A stretch of 64,000 bases of DNA, from assembly GCA_037501455.1 (NCBI GenBank), contig CM074859.1:89238894-89302893 (forward strand), read 5' to 3'. Positions 12,630-24,896 of this stretch are shown piece after piece. The position numbers were made by a program, and so were the translations under genes. A model generated the notes under the pieces. The model ran no database searches. It worked only from the letters and a program-made list of their open reading frames with translations, and was not told the DNA's origin. Every line of letters begins with the position of its first letter. The first letter of the stretch is position 1. Origin of the DNA: Lantana camara. Taxonomy: Eukaryota > Streptophyta > Magnoliopsida > Lamiales > Verbenaceae.

Positions 12630-15600
12630 TGTAGCACCCCGCACGTGAGGCACCTCATCCCCCCAGTAAGGCTCAACACGAGTAACGAAATAGTAAATCC
12701 GCACCCGTATCAAACCCTAGCGAACGGGAGACAAACATAAAAACCTTCCTAAGCTAGGCGGAACTAGACCCTGCAATGATAACCAAATCACAATATATAA
12801 TGCATGGCAAAGCCCAAGTACAAACATACAAACCATAAACGGAATTTGGGCTCTTCAGGCCTCTTTTAAAACATAACAAAACCCAGTAAAAGCAATTCAA
12901 TAACGATTACATAAATATTCAAGTCCAAGATACTACAGAATCGAATCAAACATAAATCCAATACATGAATGAGTGCAGGGACTCTCCTAACCTAACTCGA
13001 CCCACTTAAAGACTCCAAGCACTTCCGCCTAGCTCGAAACTCCAAAGTCAAACCTGCACACTAAAGTGTTGGGGAGGGAGAGGGTCAGTCTCTAAAAGAC
13101 TGAGTGAGCAGGAGCGATATACATATAGAAACATGCACATGCAGGTCATAAATTCCGAACAAGGTTTTATTTGAAATTAGTTCCCAAAAGGGCAAGAGAA
13201 TGATTAATCAATGCTCGGATTTTATGACTACTCATATTAATTCATTACATTCATAAATCATACATAAACATAAGGCTCGGTGAGTGAGTGTGCATAATCT
13301 CCAACCAAACTCCGACCGTGTACGATAAATATCATTAATAAGTTGATTAGGTGTTCATGCGATATATCATAATACATGCAGACCACAAATCATATCATAA
13401 ATATATTCGTTTAGGCAATCCGTGTCCCGGCTTTCCCGCACGGTGCATAATCATATCATAACATATACATAAGCGTAAGCATAAATCATAACCAACCTTC
13501 TTCCTCCGGGTGGTGGACGGGCTTGCAAGACCCGGCCACCGGTTCATACATAGGCCAATGGGGGTACATGAATCCCCCAAAGGCACTCAGCTCCCATTCC
13601 CCGCTAAACCTCCTAGCGAGGGCCGGTATCACCGTAGTTTGGTTGGGACTAGTATATGGGATCCCCGTCAGCCCTTGCTTCCTCGGTTAGCCACATATAC
13701 TAAGTCCCGGGGCCCGAACAAGCATAAATATAAATGTGTCTCGCCAAACATATCAATTCATACATAGGATACATACTATAAGAAATCATACTTTACCGTG
13801 TAACTCGGCATATGCTATATACGTACCTCTCCGTGTCATCCGAATCCGTAGCTAGCATGAAGATACACGGTTTGGAGCATAGCCTCATTCCAAAACCATT
13901 TTTAAGCTTATATACGCTCATACATATAATTCAGAAGAATTTACTCGATAACTTCATTTGAAAACCATATATATATATAATCATAAGGTTTTGGCCAAAG
14001 CTTTTCACATAAGGGGTTGTAGGGTTTGTTACATAGCTAAAACAAAACCACCCTCACCTGAACCGTGACGAAACAAGGAACGAGTTACCAAGTGCCCGAA
14101 GGATCAAGATCTCTCCACCCTGGAGATAAACTGTACAAAAGACAACATGACGTGTTCGTGAGACTCAAGACTCTAAATGAACCATATATAACGCACGACA
14201 ATGCTCAAGCATGATATGAAGGCATAAAGATCATATTAAGTCATGAAAATGTTCATGTGCACTATTAAGGCATTTAAATCATATAACCAAGTCATTCACT
14301 TGTTCATTCATTTTCATTCAAATTCTTCAATTCAAATCTCCAATCAAATTAATTCAAGAATTCAAATAGGAGCATAGAACATATTCAAGCTCTCCCATAA
14401 TGCTACCACATACTTCATATTACATAAGATAGCATATTTCCAAGGTTTGACAACAAGAAGGAAGCATATGAAATAGAAAATGAATTACGCGATTCATAAA
14501 CGACATATAAACACACATAAACGGCAATAAGCAAAAGCATGCCTATAACTCATCCAAATGCCATGAAATTAAACCAAAACGCTCCCAACATATAGCAAAA
14601 CAAGTTCGTAGTTCAACACAAAAGGAGATAAAGTCATTCAAGAGGTGAAATAAATCGAAAACCGAAAAGGAAGCAACAAGGACTGCGCAAGGGAAGGGAC
14701 ACGGGGGTGTCACCCTCCTTAGCCAAACTGAGCCACGACCGTGGCTCAGTACAGACCTTCCCAGAAGGTTTGACACGCCCGTGTCTCACACTTATGTGTA
14801 AATGAGACACGGGGGTGTCACGGTACAGAACTAAACCACACACAAAGTTTTACCTCCAAAAATGAACTCACACCAAATCAATCCAAAAGCATACCAAATC
14901 AACTCCAAATGCTATGAAACTTAATATACAACATATTTAGCATGTTAGGAACATTTTTTATTTAGAGTGGAAAGGCTAAATCACGCGTTAAGATCATCTA
15001 AATCATGCAGCAAAACTGGGTCGCCAAAATCGCACGTAAAAGCACTATTGTTTCAATCAGCCATGACCAAGTACTTAGGGGTTGAATTTGGATCTGAAAC
15101 CTTGGGGAATGCATGCTAACATACTAAACAAGTAATATACATCATATATATGCAAAATGGCATGAATTAAAGCACATTAGGGTGACCAACAACCACACAA
15201 TTACAACAGCAACAAGTCTGTCATGAAGCATGCATAAAAACAGGCCATGTCTTTCGGTTTTGAGGCTTAAAATGGATCCAAATACTTAAAAAATGAATGT
15301 TAACATATAGAACAATGAGTGTACATAATATCCATGCAATTTCACATGAAAAGAAGATCATTTGGTCAAGCAACAAAGCAAAATGAACAGCAGCAGTCCG
15401 GAAAACAGGGGGAAGTAGTTTGATCATCAAGTTTGGAGCTCCATATCTCATAATTTCACCAAAGGGTCAAGAGATATCCTCCTAATATCATATTCTATCA
15501 GTTAGGAAAGAAATAGGTCAAGAAACAAGCTCATATGATCATGTATAAGCAAGGAAATCAGCTACACAAGCAAATAGGTCACAAGAGCAAAAATCCCTAA

Positions 15601-16638
15601 AAGTTCATACCAAACTCATCACCCAAACCCTAATCAAATCTGATCCAAATCAAGCATTTAATGGATGAAATCAAGCATAATAGAGTAGAGAAGACATAAA
15701 TATTCATACCTTGAAGATTAGAAGAAGAAGAGAGGTGATTTGAGCTCAAAATCACAAGAATGGCCAAGGGTTTTCTCTTCCTTTCTTCTCTCCCTCTCTC
15801 TCGATCAGTTCCAGCTGAAAAGGGGAAAGTTTGGATCGGTTTTTGCTGCTAAAAGGGAGGAGAAAGGGTTAACTCAAGGCACAAAAGTCATGGTTAAGCT
15901 TTGGTTAGGTTAGAGGAGTGTTGAGGGTCCCACCATGAAGACTAGTCAACAAAAGGAGCTCTTCTTGCACGAGTGCTCGTTACGGTTGGATTTCGGAGGT
16001 CTTAATGATTTCAAAAAGGTATGAGGCTTGTTCCATTGTCTCCGAATCGTCGATACGAAGGCAACGGAGGTGTCGGAATTCGAATCCGAATTCCCGAGCT
16101 CAAGATATCACGTACGAAACCAAAGGTGCGCTAATTGCTCGTTAGCCCCCGATTTGGTTCCACAATCAAAATTAAATTCGTTAACGCGTCAAATGAATCC
16201 GAAAACATAAACCGAGCATATAGGCATGTTCATATCACACATATTTACGACATACTAAATTTCCATACCATTCCGATATCATTACATATATGAACGAAGT
16301 ACAAATAGAACACTCATGCGCATGAATGAATTCATAACGTTATAAATTAATTACTAAAACTTAAATTCCATTTTAATTAAATTACAACCAACTAGCAACA
16401 TGTTGAAATTAATTAACGAAATTACCGAAATAGTTAAGGTAACACGAAACCTTAATTAAGAAATTAAACACTAAATATCAAAGTAAAATAAAATGAATTA
16501 ATTAAAATAACCATAGTCTATAGTTTAAATCAAATATAAACACTTGTAAACAATTAATCATATAATTAAATAATTAATTTGCGCAACTTATAAACAAATA
16601 CGCCACATTATTAAAAACTGAAAAATTGGGGCGTTACA
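12630..16638 (-). repeat. Element A 3' LTR (4009 bp)
   Basis: The edges are TGTAGCACCCC and GGGGCGTTACA. It carries the lineage marks: the complementary pair 12752-12761 / 13025-13034, the CAGTC/GACTG hairpin 13086-13102, and a palindrome cluster 14698-14819. It also has a CT-rich tract near 15770-15810 and an AT-rich sense-proximal part (16210-16620). There is no credible ORF; the short frames at 13395-13586, 13510-13767 and 14634-14843 recur in the other LTR only because the DNA is duplicated. Confidence 0.92.
14698..14819. repeat. Palindrome cluster in element A 3' LTR
   Basis: Four short palindromic units lie within 122 bp: GACACGGGGGTGTC (14698), TGAGCCACGACCGTGGCTCA (14729, 9-bp arms), GACACGCCCGTGTC (14772) and GACACGGGGGTGTC (14806). 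Confidence 0.9.
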
Positions 16639-16656
16639 ATCTCTCCCCCTTAAAAA
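16639..16656 (-). other. Polypurine tract of element A
   Basis: The minus strand reads TTTAAGGGGGAGAGAT directly before the LTR end at 16638. Confidence 0.8.
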
Positions 16657-16698
16657 GAATCCGTCCTCGGATTCACAACACGCTTGAAAGCAAACAAT

Positions 16699-16885
16699 GA
16701 GAGATTCCCCGTCTCTCACAAGCAACAAGGAGAGAGCCCCGTCTCTCGAACAACAATGAGAGAACCCCGTCTCTCGAACAGCAATGAGAGAACCCCGTCT
16801 CTCGCAAGTAAAGAGAGTACCCCGTCTCTCAAAAAAAATAAGAGAATCCCCGTCCCTTACAAACAAAGAGAGCACCCCGTCTCTC
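16699..16885 (-). repeat. Tandem stem-loop array upstream of the PPT (element A)
   Basis: There are seven units with sense consensus GAGAGACGGGGTTCTCTC (plus-strand starts 16699, 16730, 16758, 16786, 16813, 16841, 16868), a period of 27-31 bp. Each unit can fold into a 5-6-bp stem (GAGAGA with TCTCTC) with a GGGG-containing loop; unit six is degraded. Spacers are A-rich. The same consensus is found in sense orientation near the PPT of element F (50182-50544). The array is non-coding. Confidence 0.9.
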
Positions 16886-19809
16886 AACCGAAAATAAAGC
16901 AAGGAGTCTCCAATACTCCCAAGCAACTAACGCAAAACCAAATTTAAAATCATGAAAGGCACCCAAAGCAAGTAATAAATATCGTCCACATTGATCTTCA
17001 ATTACTCCAAGTAATTTAACACAGTACGAGATCAAAGCACTTAACATAAAATTTATGTAGGTTAAATTTGCATGGATGCATGTATCATGAATGCTATAAG
17101 TACCGTTCACCGTAGTTGCAAAAATTCAAAGTTGTGAATTGTCGTTGTTCAAGGTATGATCTGTCCTGAATGTAACTCAATGCCCAGCTTGTCTTGGACC
17201 TCTTTAGGGTTCCCTGGTGAAGTGATTAAGGAATTCTTTAAGGAGTATATTCTTAGATCCTTTCTAACTTGTACTGCTACCCAACATCTTCAATCCTTAT
17301 CCAAATCGGTGCCCAACATATTCCCGAGGATAACCACTCTGGGCGAACTTGATAATTCGATCCCAACCTTACGACGTTTATTCTTATAGTCTCTCTCATC
17401 ACAAGTCTTTTCCCACCTTCCGTTCCAATTGTCCATTCATTCCCTTTTGACCCCCTCAATGTTATATTCAATAACTGGTCCCATATTTCCTTAACCGAAG
17501 ACAGAAGGTTCTTGATGATTCATGAAGCTTCAAGTAACCTTCCAATTATCATCCTTTTCTATTTGGTCCCTTCTTGAGTGTCCTTCTGGATTACCTTTGA
17601 TATAACTAATAACTCGATAATATTGTCTTGGACCCCTTCATACTTCATTGAATAAATCTTGATTGACACCATCCTCTTATAGGATAGCTTGATTCGGTTT
17701 TCCCCCTTGTTAATTCTAACTTAGAAGTCCATAGGAACTCTCTTATGTTTCCATCACCTCCAGATCAGAATTCCATACGTAGCTTCTCTCTTAATAGCTT
17801 AACCATAACTGCCGTCTTATTCATTCCCAATCACCACCCTTAGGACTTCCAGATTCCCCTTAATTTGCATCCCCATCATTACTCCTAACATATTCATTCG
17901 AACACCACTCCCATCCTCCAATTCACCTCTCGGTCGTGCTCTCCCCCTTAAAATTTTTGCTCTCACATGTCAAACTCCATGAATCCTTCTTTCATTGAAA
18001 TTTTTACTGAGCCACTTTTGTTTCTTTAATTCACTCCTAAGGTTCAATTCAAACCCTTCAATAATTACTTCCTTCTAATCCCCAACTTTTCTCTTTCTCG
18101 CTCTTCAAGAAATCTAGACTAATTTGACCCCCTCTTGTATTTCCATTCTTTCAACTAAAGGTAATCCCTTCAAGGATCGAAAAGGAGTTACATTATTTCC
18201 TAACCAATGCTCCATTATTTGGAAGTTTAGTTGAATTCGTTACTACACCTCTGAGATTAAGGTTTCTCCAAAACTCTTCAACTTAGTTTCTTCGGTGAAG
18301 ATTGTGCTAGCTAAGCTATATGCCCAGAACTCCCAAGATATAACCCAACTATTCTTCTCGTCTTGATTCGAGTAAGCCTTGATCAAGGAATCGCTTGATG
18401 GACAAGGCGTAGCCATTCCCTACCAATTAAACACTGAGCCATACATGTTGGATTAACATGCCAATGCACATAGTAAACAATTAAAGATGCAACGATGCAA
18501 CACGTTGGAGCAATTATATTAATTAAACATAATGTACATATAGATAAGGAAAGCAATTAATTTAAATCGATGCATGATGCTCATGTCATGAATATGCAGA
18601 ACCTGTCACCGAGGTGGTAAGCTTTTAGCTTGATGACGTGTTCCTCATTCCCATAATTGTAACTTTCTTTGAAGACATTGATAATTCCTTAGCTTTCCAT
18701 GGTTTTCGAATCTCCCCAATCTTCTTCCATCCATTTGTATATCCTATGGCCCGAACGTGCTATTCTTGAACCCAAGGTCTTATTTGTCAATGGAGTTTAC
18801 CCCTCAACGTACTTCCAAGCATCAACCTCCAAAGGTCATCCGACTCTTCACCTTGATGTCCTCTCCGGTAAAAGTTCCTTTAGCTTATCCTTTGTTTCCG
18901 ATCTACGCGCATAATTCACCCATGATAACGCTTTCCATTCTTGCTTGCTTCTTGATGTCTCCATAAGGTTCTGAGAAGACGACACGATTTATATTCCTCG
19001 ATGCTCATAAGTATCTTTGCCTTGCGTCCAATTGTTGTCCCACGTTTATATTCGTATCAAGTGAGCTTCCATAGTTGACCTCATAATGAGCTTTATGATT
19101 AACGGCTCCCAATCCTTGCATCTGAGTTGAGTCGACCCCTTTTAACACATCTTGTATCCGATCCCTTGAAGCTTCGCAATTTGGTCTTCCAATCACTCAA
19201 CCTTTCCAAACTCGGAGCTTCAACGGTGAACCTTGGAGCATTTAATCTTGTATTAAATGTCTTCAAAATCGGGGTGGTGAAGAGTTCCACACCCCTCTCG
19301 TTGTCTTACGCATTCCTCAAGTTAGAACTTGAGTCTTTGCAATTCTTGTATGTTGAGAACCTTCAAGGTTTGTAGGTAGGGCCTGATTGATGAACCTTCC
19401 CGTGATCCAAGCATCCTCCCATGATACGAGCCATGATAGGTAGTCCCATTGTGCACGCCGTGGAATTTGAACACTCGGCCTTCAAGTTACTTTGTCAATC
19501 GTCGTTGGTGTGAATGGTAGCTTTGTTTGCATGATAGTAGCCTATATAAGAAAGATCAACTCAAATATGGATGCATGGAGATTAGTGTATGCTTATGGCA
19601 CGTAGTTAAATGGATCAATGCACATAGAATGCAAATTGCAACATTTAAAACAACTAAATGAGAGCGTAGATTGTATACATGTATTAAGCAATTTCCAACA
19701 ATTAGTATCAAATATTCATGCCAAATCGATGCAATGAACATATTAACAAGTTGTTCCTATGCCGTGCGACCTAACTGACTCAAACACGACTCAAGAACAC
19801 CTGTTTTGC
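16886..19809 (-). mobile_element. Element A interior, non-coding
   Basis: No protein domain is visible on either strand. The frames at 17156, 18699, 19099 and 19127 are 60-90 codons long and show no family motif. Parts resemble the window's first 2.2 kb, including the block 18350-18520. This fits the untranslated interior of a LARD. Confidence 0.7.
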
Positions 19810-19827
19810 AACCTGGCTCTGATACCA
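19810..19827 (-). other. Primer-binding site of element A (tRNA-iMet)
   Basis: The plus strand reads AACCTGGCTCTGATACCA, which matches 18 nt of the 3' end of plant initiator tRNA-Met, so the minus strand is its complement. It sits 8 bp from the 5' LTR. Confidence 0.92.
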
Positions 19828-19835
19828 CTTAAGGA

Positions 19836-22800
19836 TGTAGCACCCCGCACGTGAGGCACCACATCCCCGCACTAAGGCTCAACAAGAGTAACGAAATAGT
19901 AAATCTGCACCCGTATCAAACCCTAGCGAACGGGAGACAAACATAAAAACCTTCCTAAGCTAGGCAGAACTAGACCCTGCAATGATAACCAAATCACAAT
20001 ATATAATGCATGGCAAAGCCCAAGTACAAACATACAAACCATAAACGGAATTTGGGCTCTTCAGGCCTCTTTTAAAACATAACAAAACCCAGTAAAAGCA
20101 ATTCAATAACGATTACATAAATATTCAAGTCCAAGTTACTACAGAATCGAATCAAACATAAATCCAATACATGAATGAGTGCAGGGACTCTCCTAACCTA
20201 ACTCGACCCACTTAAAGACTCCAAACACCTCCGCCTAGCTCGAAACTCCAAAGCCAAACCTGCACACTAAAGTGTTGGGGAGGGAGAGGGCCAGTCTCTA
20301 GAAGACTGAGTGAGCAGGAGCGATATACATATAGAAACATGCACATGCAGGCCATAAATTCCGAACAAGGTTTTATTTGAAATTAGTTCCCAAAAGGGCA
20401 AGAGAATGATTAATCAATGCTCGGATTTTATGACCACTCATATTAATTCATTACATTCATAAATCATACATAAACAAAAGGCTCGGCGAGTGAGCGTGCA
20501 TAATCTCCAACCAAACTCCGACCGTGTACGACAAATATCATTAATAAGTTGATTAGGTGTTCATGCGATATATCATAATACATGCAGACCATAAATCATA
20601 TCATAAATATATTCGTTTGGGCAATCCGTGTCCCGGCTTTCCCGCACGGTGCATAATCATATCATAACATATACATAAGCATAAGCATAAATCATAACCA
20701 ACCTTCTTCCTCCGGGTGGTGGACGGGCTTGCAAGACCCGGCCACCGGTTCATACATAGGCCAATGGGGGTACATGAATCCCCCAAAGGCACTCAGCTCC
20801 CATTCCCCGCTAAACCTCCTAGCGAGGGCTGGTATCACCGTAGTTTGGTTGGGACTAGTATATGGGATCCCCGTCAGCCCTTGCTTCCTCGGTTAGCCAC
20901 ATATACTAAGTCCCGGGGCCCGAACAAACATAAATATAAATGTGTCTCGCCAAACATATCAATTCATACATAGGATACATACTATAAGAAATCATACTTT
21001 ACCGTGTAACTCGGCATATGCTATATACGTACCTCTCCGTGTCATCCGAATCCGAAGCTAGCATGAAGATACACGGTTTGGAGCATAGCCTCATTACAAA
21101 ACCATTTTTAAGCTTATATACGCTCATACATATAATTCAGAAGAATTTACTCGATAACTTCATTTGAAAACCATATATATATATAATCATAAGGTTTTGG
21201 CCAAAGCTTTTCACATAAGGGGTTGTAGGGTTTGTTACATAGCTAAAACAAAACCACCCTCACCTGAACCGTGACGAAACAAGGAACGAGTTACCAAGTG
21301 CCCGAAGGATCAAGATCTCTCCACCCTGGAGATAAACTGTACAAAAGACAACATGACGTGTTCGTGAGACTCAAGACTCTAAATGAATCATATATGACGC
21401 ACGGCAATGCTCAAGCATGATATGAAGGCATAAAGATCATATTAAGTCATGAAAATGTTCATGTGCACTATTAAGGCATTTAAATCATATAACCAAGTCA
21501 TTCACTTGTTCATTCATTTTCATTCAAATTCTTCAATTCAAATCTCCAATCAAATTAATTCAAGAATTCAAATAGGAGCATAGAACATATTCAAGCTCTC
21601 CCATAATGCTACCACATACTTCATATTACATAAGATAGCATATTTCCAAGGTTTGACAACAAGAAGGAAGCATATGAAATAGAAAATGAATTACGCGATT
21701 CATAAACGACATATAAACACACATAAACGGCAATAAGCAAAAGCATGCCTATAACTCATCCAAATGCCATGAAATTAAACCACAATGCTCCCAACATATA
21801 GCAAAACAAGTTCATAGTTCAACACAAAAGGAGATAAAGTCATTCAAGAGGTGAAATAAATCAAAAACCGAAAAGGAAGCAACAAGGACTGCGCAAGGGA
21901 AGGGACACGGGGGTGTCACCCTCCTTAGCCAAACTGAGCCACGACCGTGGCTCAGTACAGACCTTCCCAGAAGGTTTGACACGCCCGTGTCTCACACTTA
22001 TGTGTAAATGAGACACGGGGGTGTCACGGTACAGAACTAAACCACACACAAAGTTTTACCTCCAAAAATGAACTCACACCAAATCAATCCAAAAGCATAC
22101 CAAATCAACTCCAAATGCTATGAAACTTAATATACAACATATTTAGCATGTTAGGAACATTTTTTATTTAGAGTTTAAAGGCTAAATAACACGTTAAGAT
22201 CATCTAAATCATGCAGCAAAACTGGGTCGCGAAAATCGCACGTAAAAGCCCTATTGTTTCAATCAGCCATGATCAAGTACTTAGGGGTTGAATTTGGATC
22301 TGAAACCTTGGGGAATGCATGCTAACATACTAAACAACTAATATACATCATATATATGCAAAATTTCATGAATTAAAGCACATTAGGGTGACCAACAACC
22401 ACACAATTACAACAGCAACAAGTCTGTCATGAAGCATGCATAAAAACAGGCCATGTCTTTCGGTTTTGAGGCTTAAAATGGATCCAAATACTTAAAACAT
22501 GAATGTTAACATATAGAACAATGAGTGTACATAATATCCATGCAATTTCACATGAAAAGAAGATCATTTGGTCAAGCAACAAAGCAAAATGAACAGCAGC
22601 AGTCCGGAAAACAGGGGAAGCAGTTTGATCATCAAGTTTGGAGCTCCATATCTCATAATTTCACCAAAGGGTCAAGAGATAAAATCCTCCTAATATCATA
22701 TACTATCAGTTAGAAAAGAAATAGGTCAAGAAACAAGCTCATATGATCATGTATAAGCAAGGAAATCAGCTACACAAGCAAATAGGTCACAAGAGCAAAA

Positions 22801-23846
22801 ATCCCTAAAAGTTCATACCAAACTCATCACCCAAACCCTAATCAAATCTGATCCAAATCAAGCATTTAATGGATGAAATCAAGCATAATAGATTAGAGAA
22901 GACATAAATATTCATACCTTGAAGATTAGAAGAAGAAGAGAGGTGATTTGAGCTCAAAATCACAAGAATGGCCAAGGGTTTTCTCTTCCTTTCTTCTCTC
23001 CCTCTCTCTCGATCAGTTCCAGCTGAAAAGGGAAAAGTTTGGATCGGTTTTTGCTGCTAAAAGGGAGGAGAAAGGGTTAACTCAAGGTACAAAAGTCATG
23101 GTTAAGCTTTGGTTAGGTTAGAGGAGTGTTGAGGGTCCCACCATGAAGACTAGTCAACAAAAGGAGCTCTTCTTGCACGAGTGCTCGTTACGGTTGGATT
23201 TCGGAGGTCTTAATGATTTCAAAAAGGTATGAGGCTTGTTCCATTGTCTCCGAATCATCGATACGAAGGCAACGGAGGTGTCGGAATTCTAATCCGAATT
23301 CCCGAGCTCAAGATATCACGTACGGAACCAAGGGTGCGCTAATTGCTCGTTAGCCCCCGATTTGGTTCCACAATCAAAATTAAATTCGTTAACGCGTCAA
23401 ATGAATCCGAAAACATAAACCAAGCATATAGGCATGTTCATATCACACATATTTACGACATACTAAATTTCCATACCATTCCGATATCATTACATATATG
23501 AACGAAGTACAAATAGAACACTCATGCGCATGAATGAATTCATAACGTTATAAATTAATTACTAAAACTTAAATTCCATTTTAATTAAATTACAACCAAC
23601 TATCAACATGTTAAAATTAATTAATGAAATTACCGAAATAGTTAAGGTAACACGAAACCTTAATTAAGAAATTAAACACTAAATATCAAAGGAAAATAAA
23701 ATGAATTAATTAAAATAACCATAGTCTATAGTTTAAATCAAATATAAACACTTATAAACAATTAATCATATAATTAAATAATTAATTTGTGCAACTTATA
23801 AACAAATACGCCACATTATTAAAAACTGAAAAACTGGGGCGTTACA
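19836..23846 (-). repeat. Element A 5' LTR (4011 bp)
   Basis: This is the second copy of 12630-16638, offset by 7206 bp, with scattered substitutions and small indels (for example an extra AAA near 22680). The palindrome cluster is retained at 21904-22025. The right edge is GGGGCGTTACA followed by the TSD GTTAT. Confidence 0.92.
21904..22025. repeat. Palindrome cluster in element A 5' LTR
   Basis: The same four palindromes as at 14698-14819, unchanged between the two LTRs although flanking bases have diverged. Confidence 0.9.
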
Positions 23847-23851
23847 GTTAT

Positions 23852-24850
23852 AGGGTATCAAGGTGTATAAGTGATGTATATGCATATGTACTCATATATT
23901 ATTTAATAAGTACATCACAATAAAATAAATCTAAAATAGGGTGAAAATAATAATAAAAATGTAGAATAATCTTAGATTTTAGTTTTCAATGAGAAATATT
24001 GCAAAAGAAAGAGAATCGAAAGAGCTTTCCGATGGTTATAAACACTTAATGTTTAAACGTCTAAAATTAAAGTAGTAGGCGTTCTGAATTTTGGAAAATG
24101 AGAGAAAATTCTTAAAACGGAGCTAGGAAAAGAATTAATATCCGAGAAAGTGTTCACAATTCGTAAAATAATTTAAGGATCATTTTCAGTATAATATTGG
24201 ATATCAAACGCTATACAGTTTGAAAGTTAGTTTTTACGATGGGAATAGTACTTTAGGAAAAATAGGAAAAATTTATAAAATGAGCTAGGGTTTGGAAAAG
24301 GTCATAAAATTTGTAAAATAATTCAAGGATCATTTCGGTTAGAATATTGGATAGGGAAAACGTTGGAATCCGAAAATACCTAAATTATGGCTAATTAGGG
24401 TTTTTGGGATGGTTTTGGTTACTACGGGAGTTATAATGCGAAATAGGGTTCGAGAATGGTACCATAATTCATAAAATTCTGCAAGGATTCATTTGAACCC
24501 AATATTTGATAGGTAGTAGTGTCCTGAAAAATTTCTACATTTAGGGATGAATAGTAACTAGGGACCTAATGGGAATTTTTGATAAACAATTTTCAAAGTA
24601 TATCTCGGGATAATAAAAGCTAGGATATGAGCTTAGAAAAATGTGGAATCGAAATTTCTAAAGTTTCATGAGGAATATGTTTAGGTTTAGGCTCGGTGAA
24701 TAGTGATATAGTTCTCAAAATAGGATGTTAATCGAAAATCGGAACATAAGGCACATAATTCACATAAAATGGAATGCATAATGAATTGATGTTTTCTTCT
24801 AACCCTTTATTTACCTATTTCTCCTTGGCCCCAAAATCCAGGATGTTACA
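23852..24850 (-). repeat. Element C 3' LTR, part 2 (sense-proximal third)
   Basis: It continues the LTR broken at 12629. The right edge GGATGTTACA abuts the PPT of C. It contains several imperfect internal repeats of the form 'aaattcataaaat..tgcaaggat..at' (for example near 24160, 24310 and 24465). There is no gene. Confidence 0.8.
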
Positions 24851-24868
24851 ATCCACCCCTCTTAAAGA
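24851..24868 (-). other. Polypurine tract of element C
   Basis: The minus strand reads CTTTAAGAGGGGTGGAT immediately before the 3' LTR. Confidence 0.75.
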
Positions 24869-24896
24869 GAATCTGTCCTCATATTCTACCCATGTT

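Larger units (their letters stand above)
12630..23846 (-). mobile_element. Element A: LARD-like non-autonomous LTR retrotransposon
   Basis: This is a complete insertion of 11.2 kb. The LTRs are 12630-16638 (4009 bp) and 19836-23846 (4011 bp), flanked by the perfect 5-bp duplication GTTAT (12625-12629 and 23847-23851). The order on the minus strand is 5' LTR, tRNA-iMet PBS (19827-19810), 3.2-kb interior, PPT (16656-16639) and 3' LTR. The interior has no Gag or Pol motif on either strand. Long LTRs of about 4 kb with about 3.5 kb of non-coding interior define LARDs (large retrotransposon derivatives), which depend on an autonomous Gypsy partner. The LTRs differ by scattered substitutions and small indels, so the insertion is fairly recent. 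Confidence 0.92.

Noticed and set aside
13510..13767. 85-codon frame conserved between 13510 and 20716
   Set aside because: Both copies are in the two LTRs of one element, so conservation reflects recent duplication, not selection.
16699..16885. CRISPR-like array (regular 28-bp repeats)
   Set aside because: The units are imperfect hairpins with A-rich spacers of about 10 bp in a plant retrotransposon; no cas gene and no prokaryotic context.
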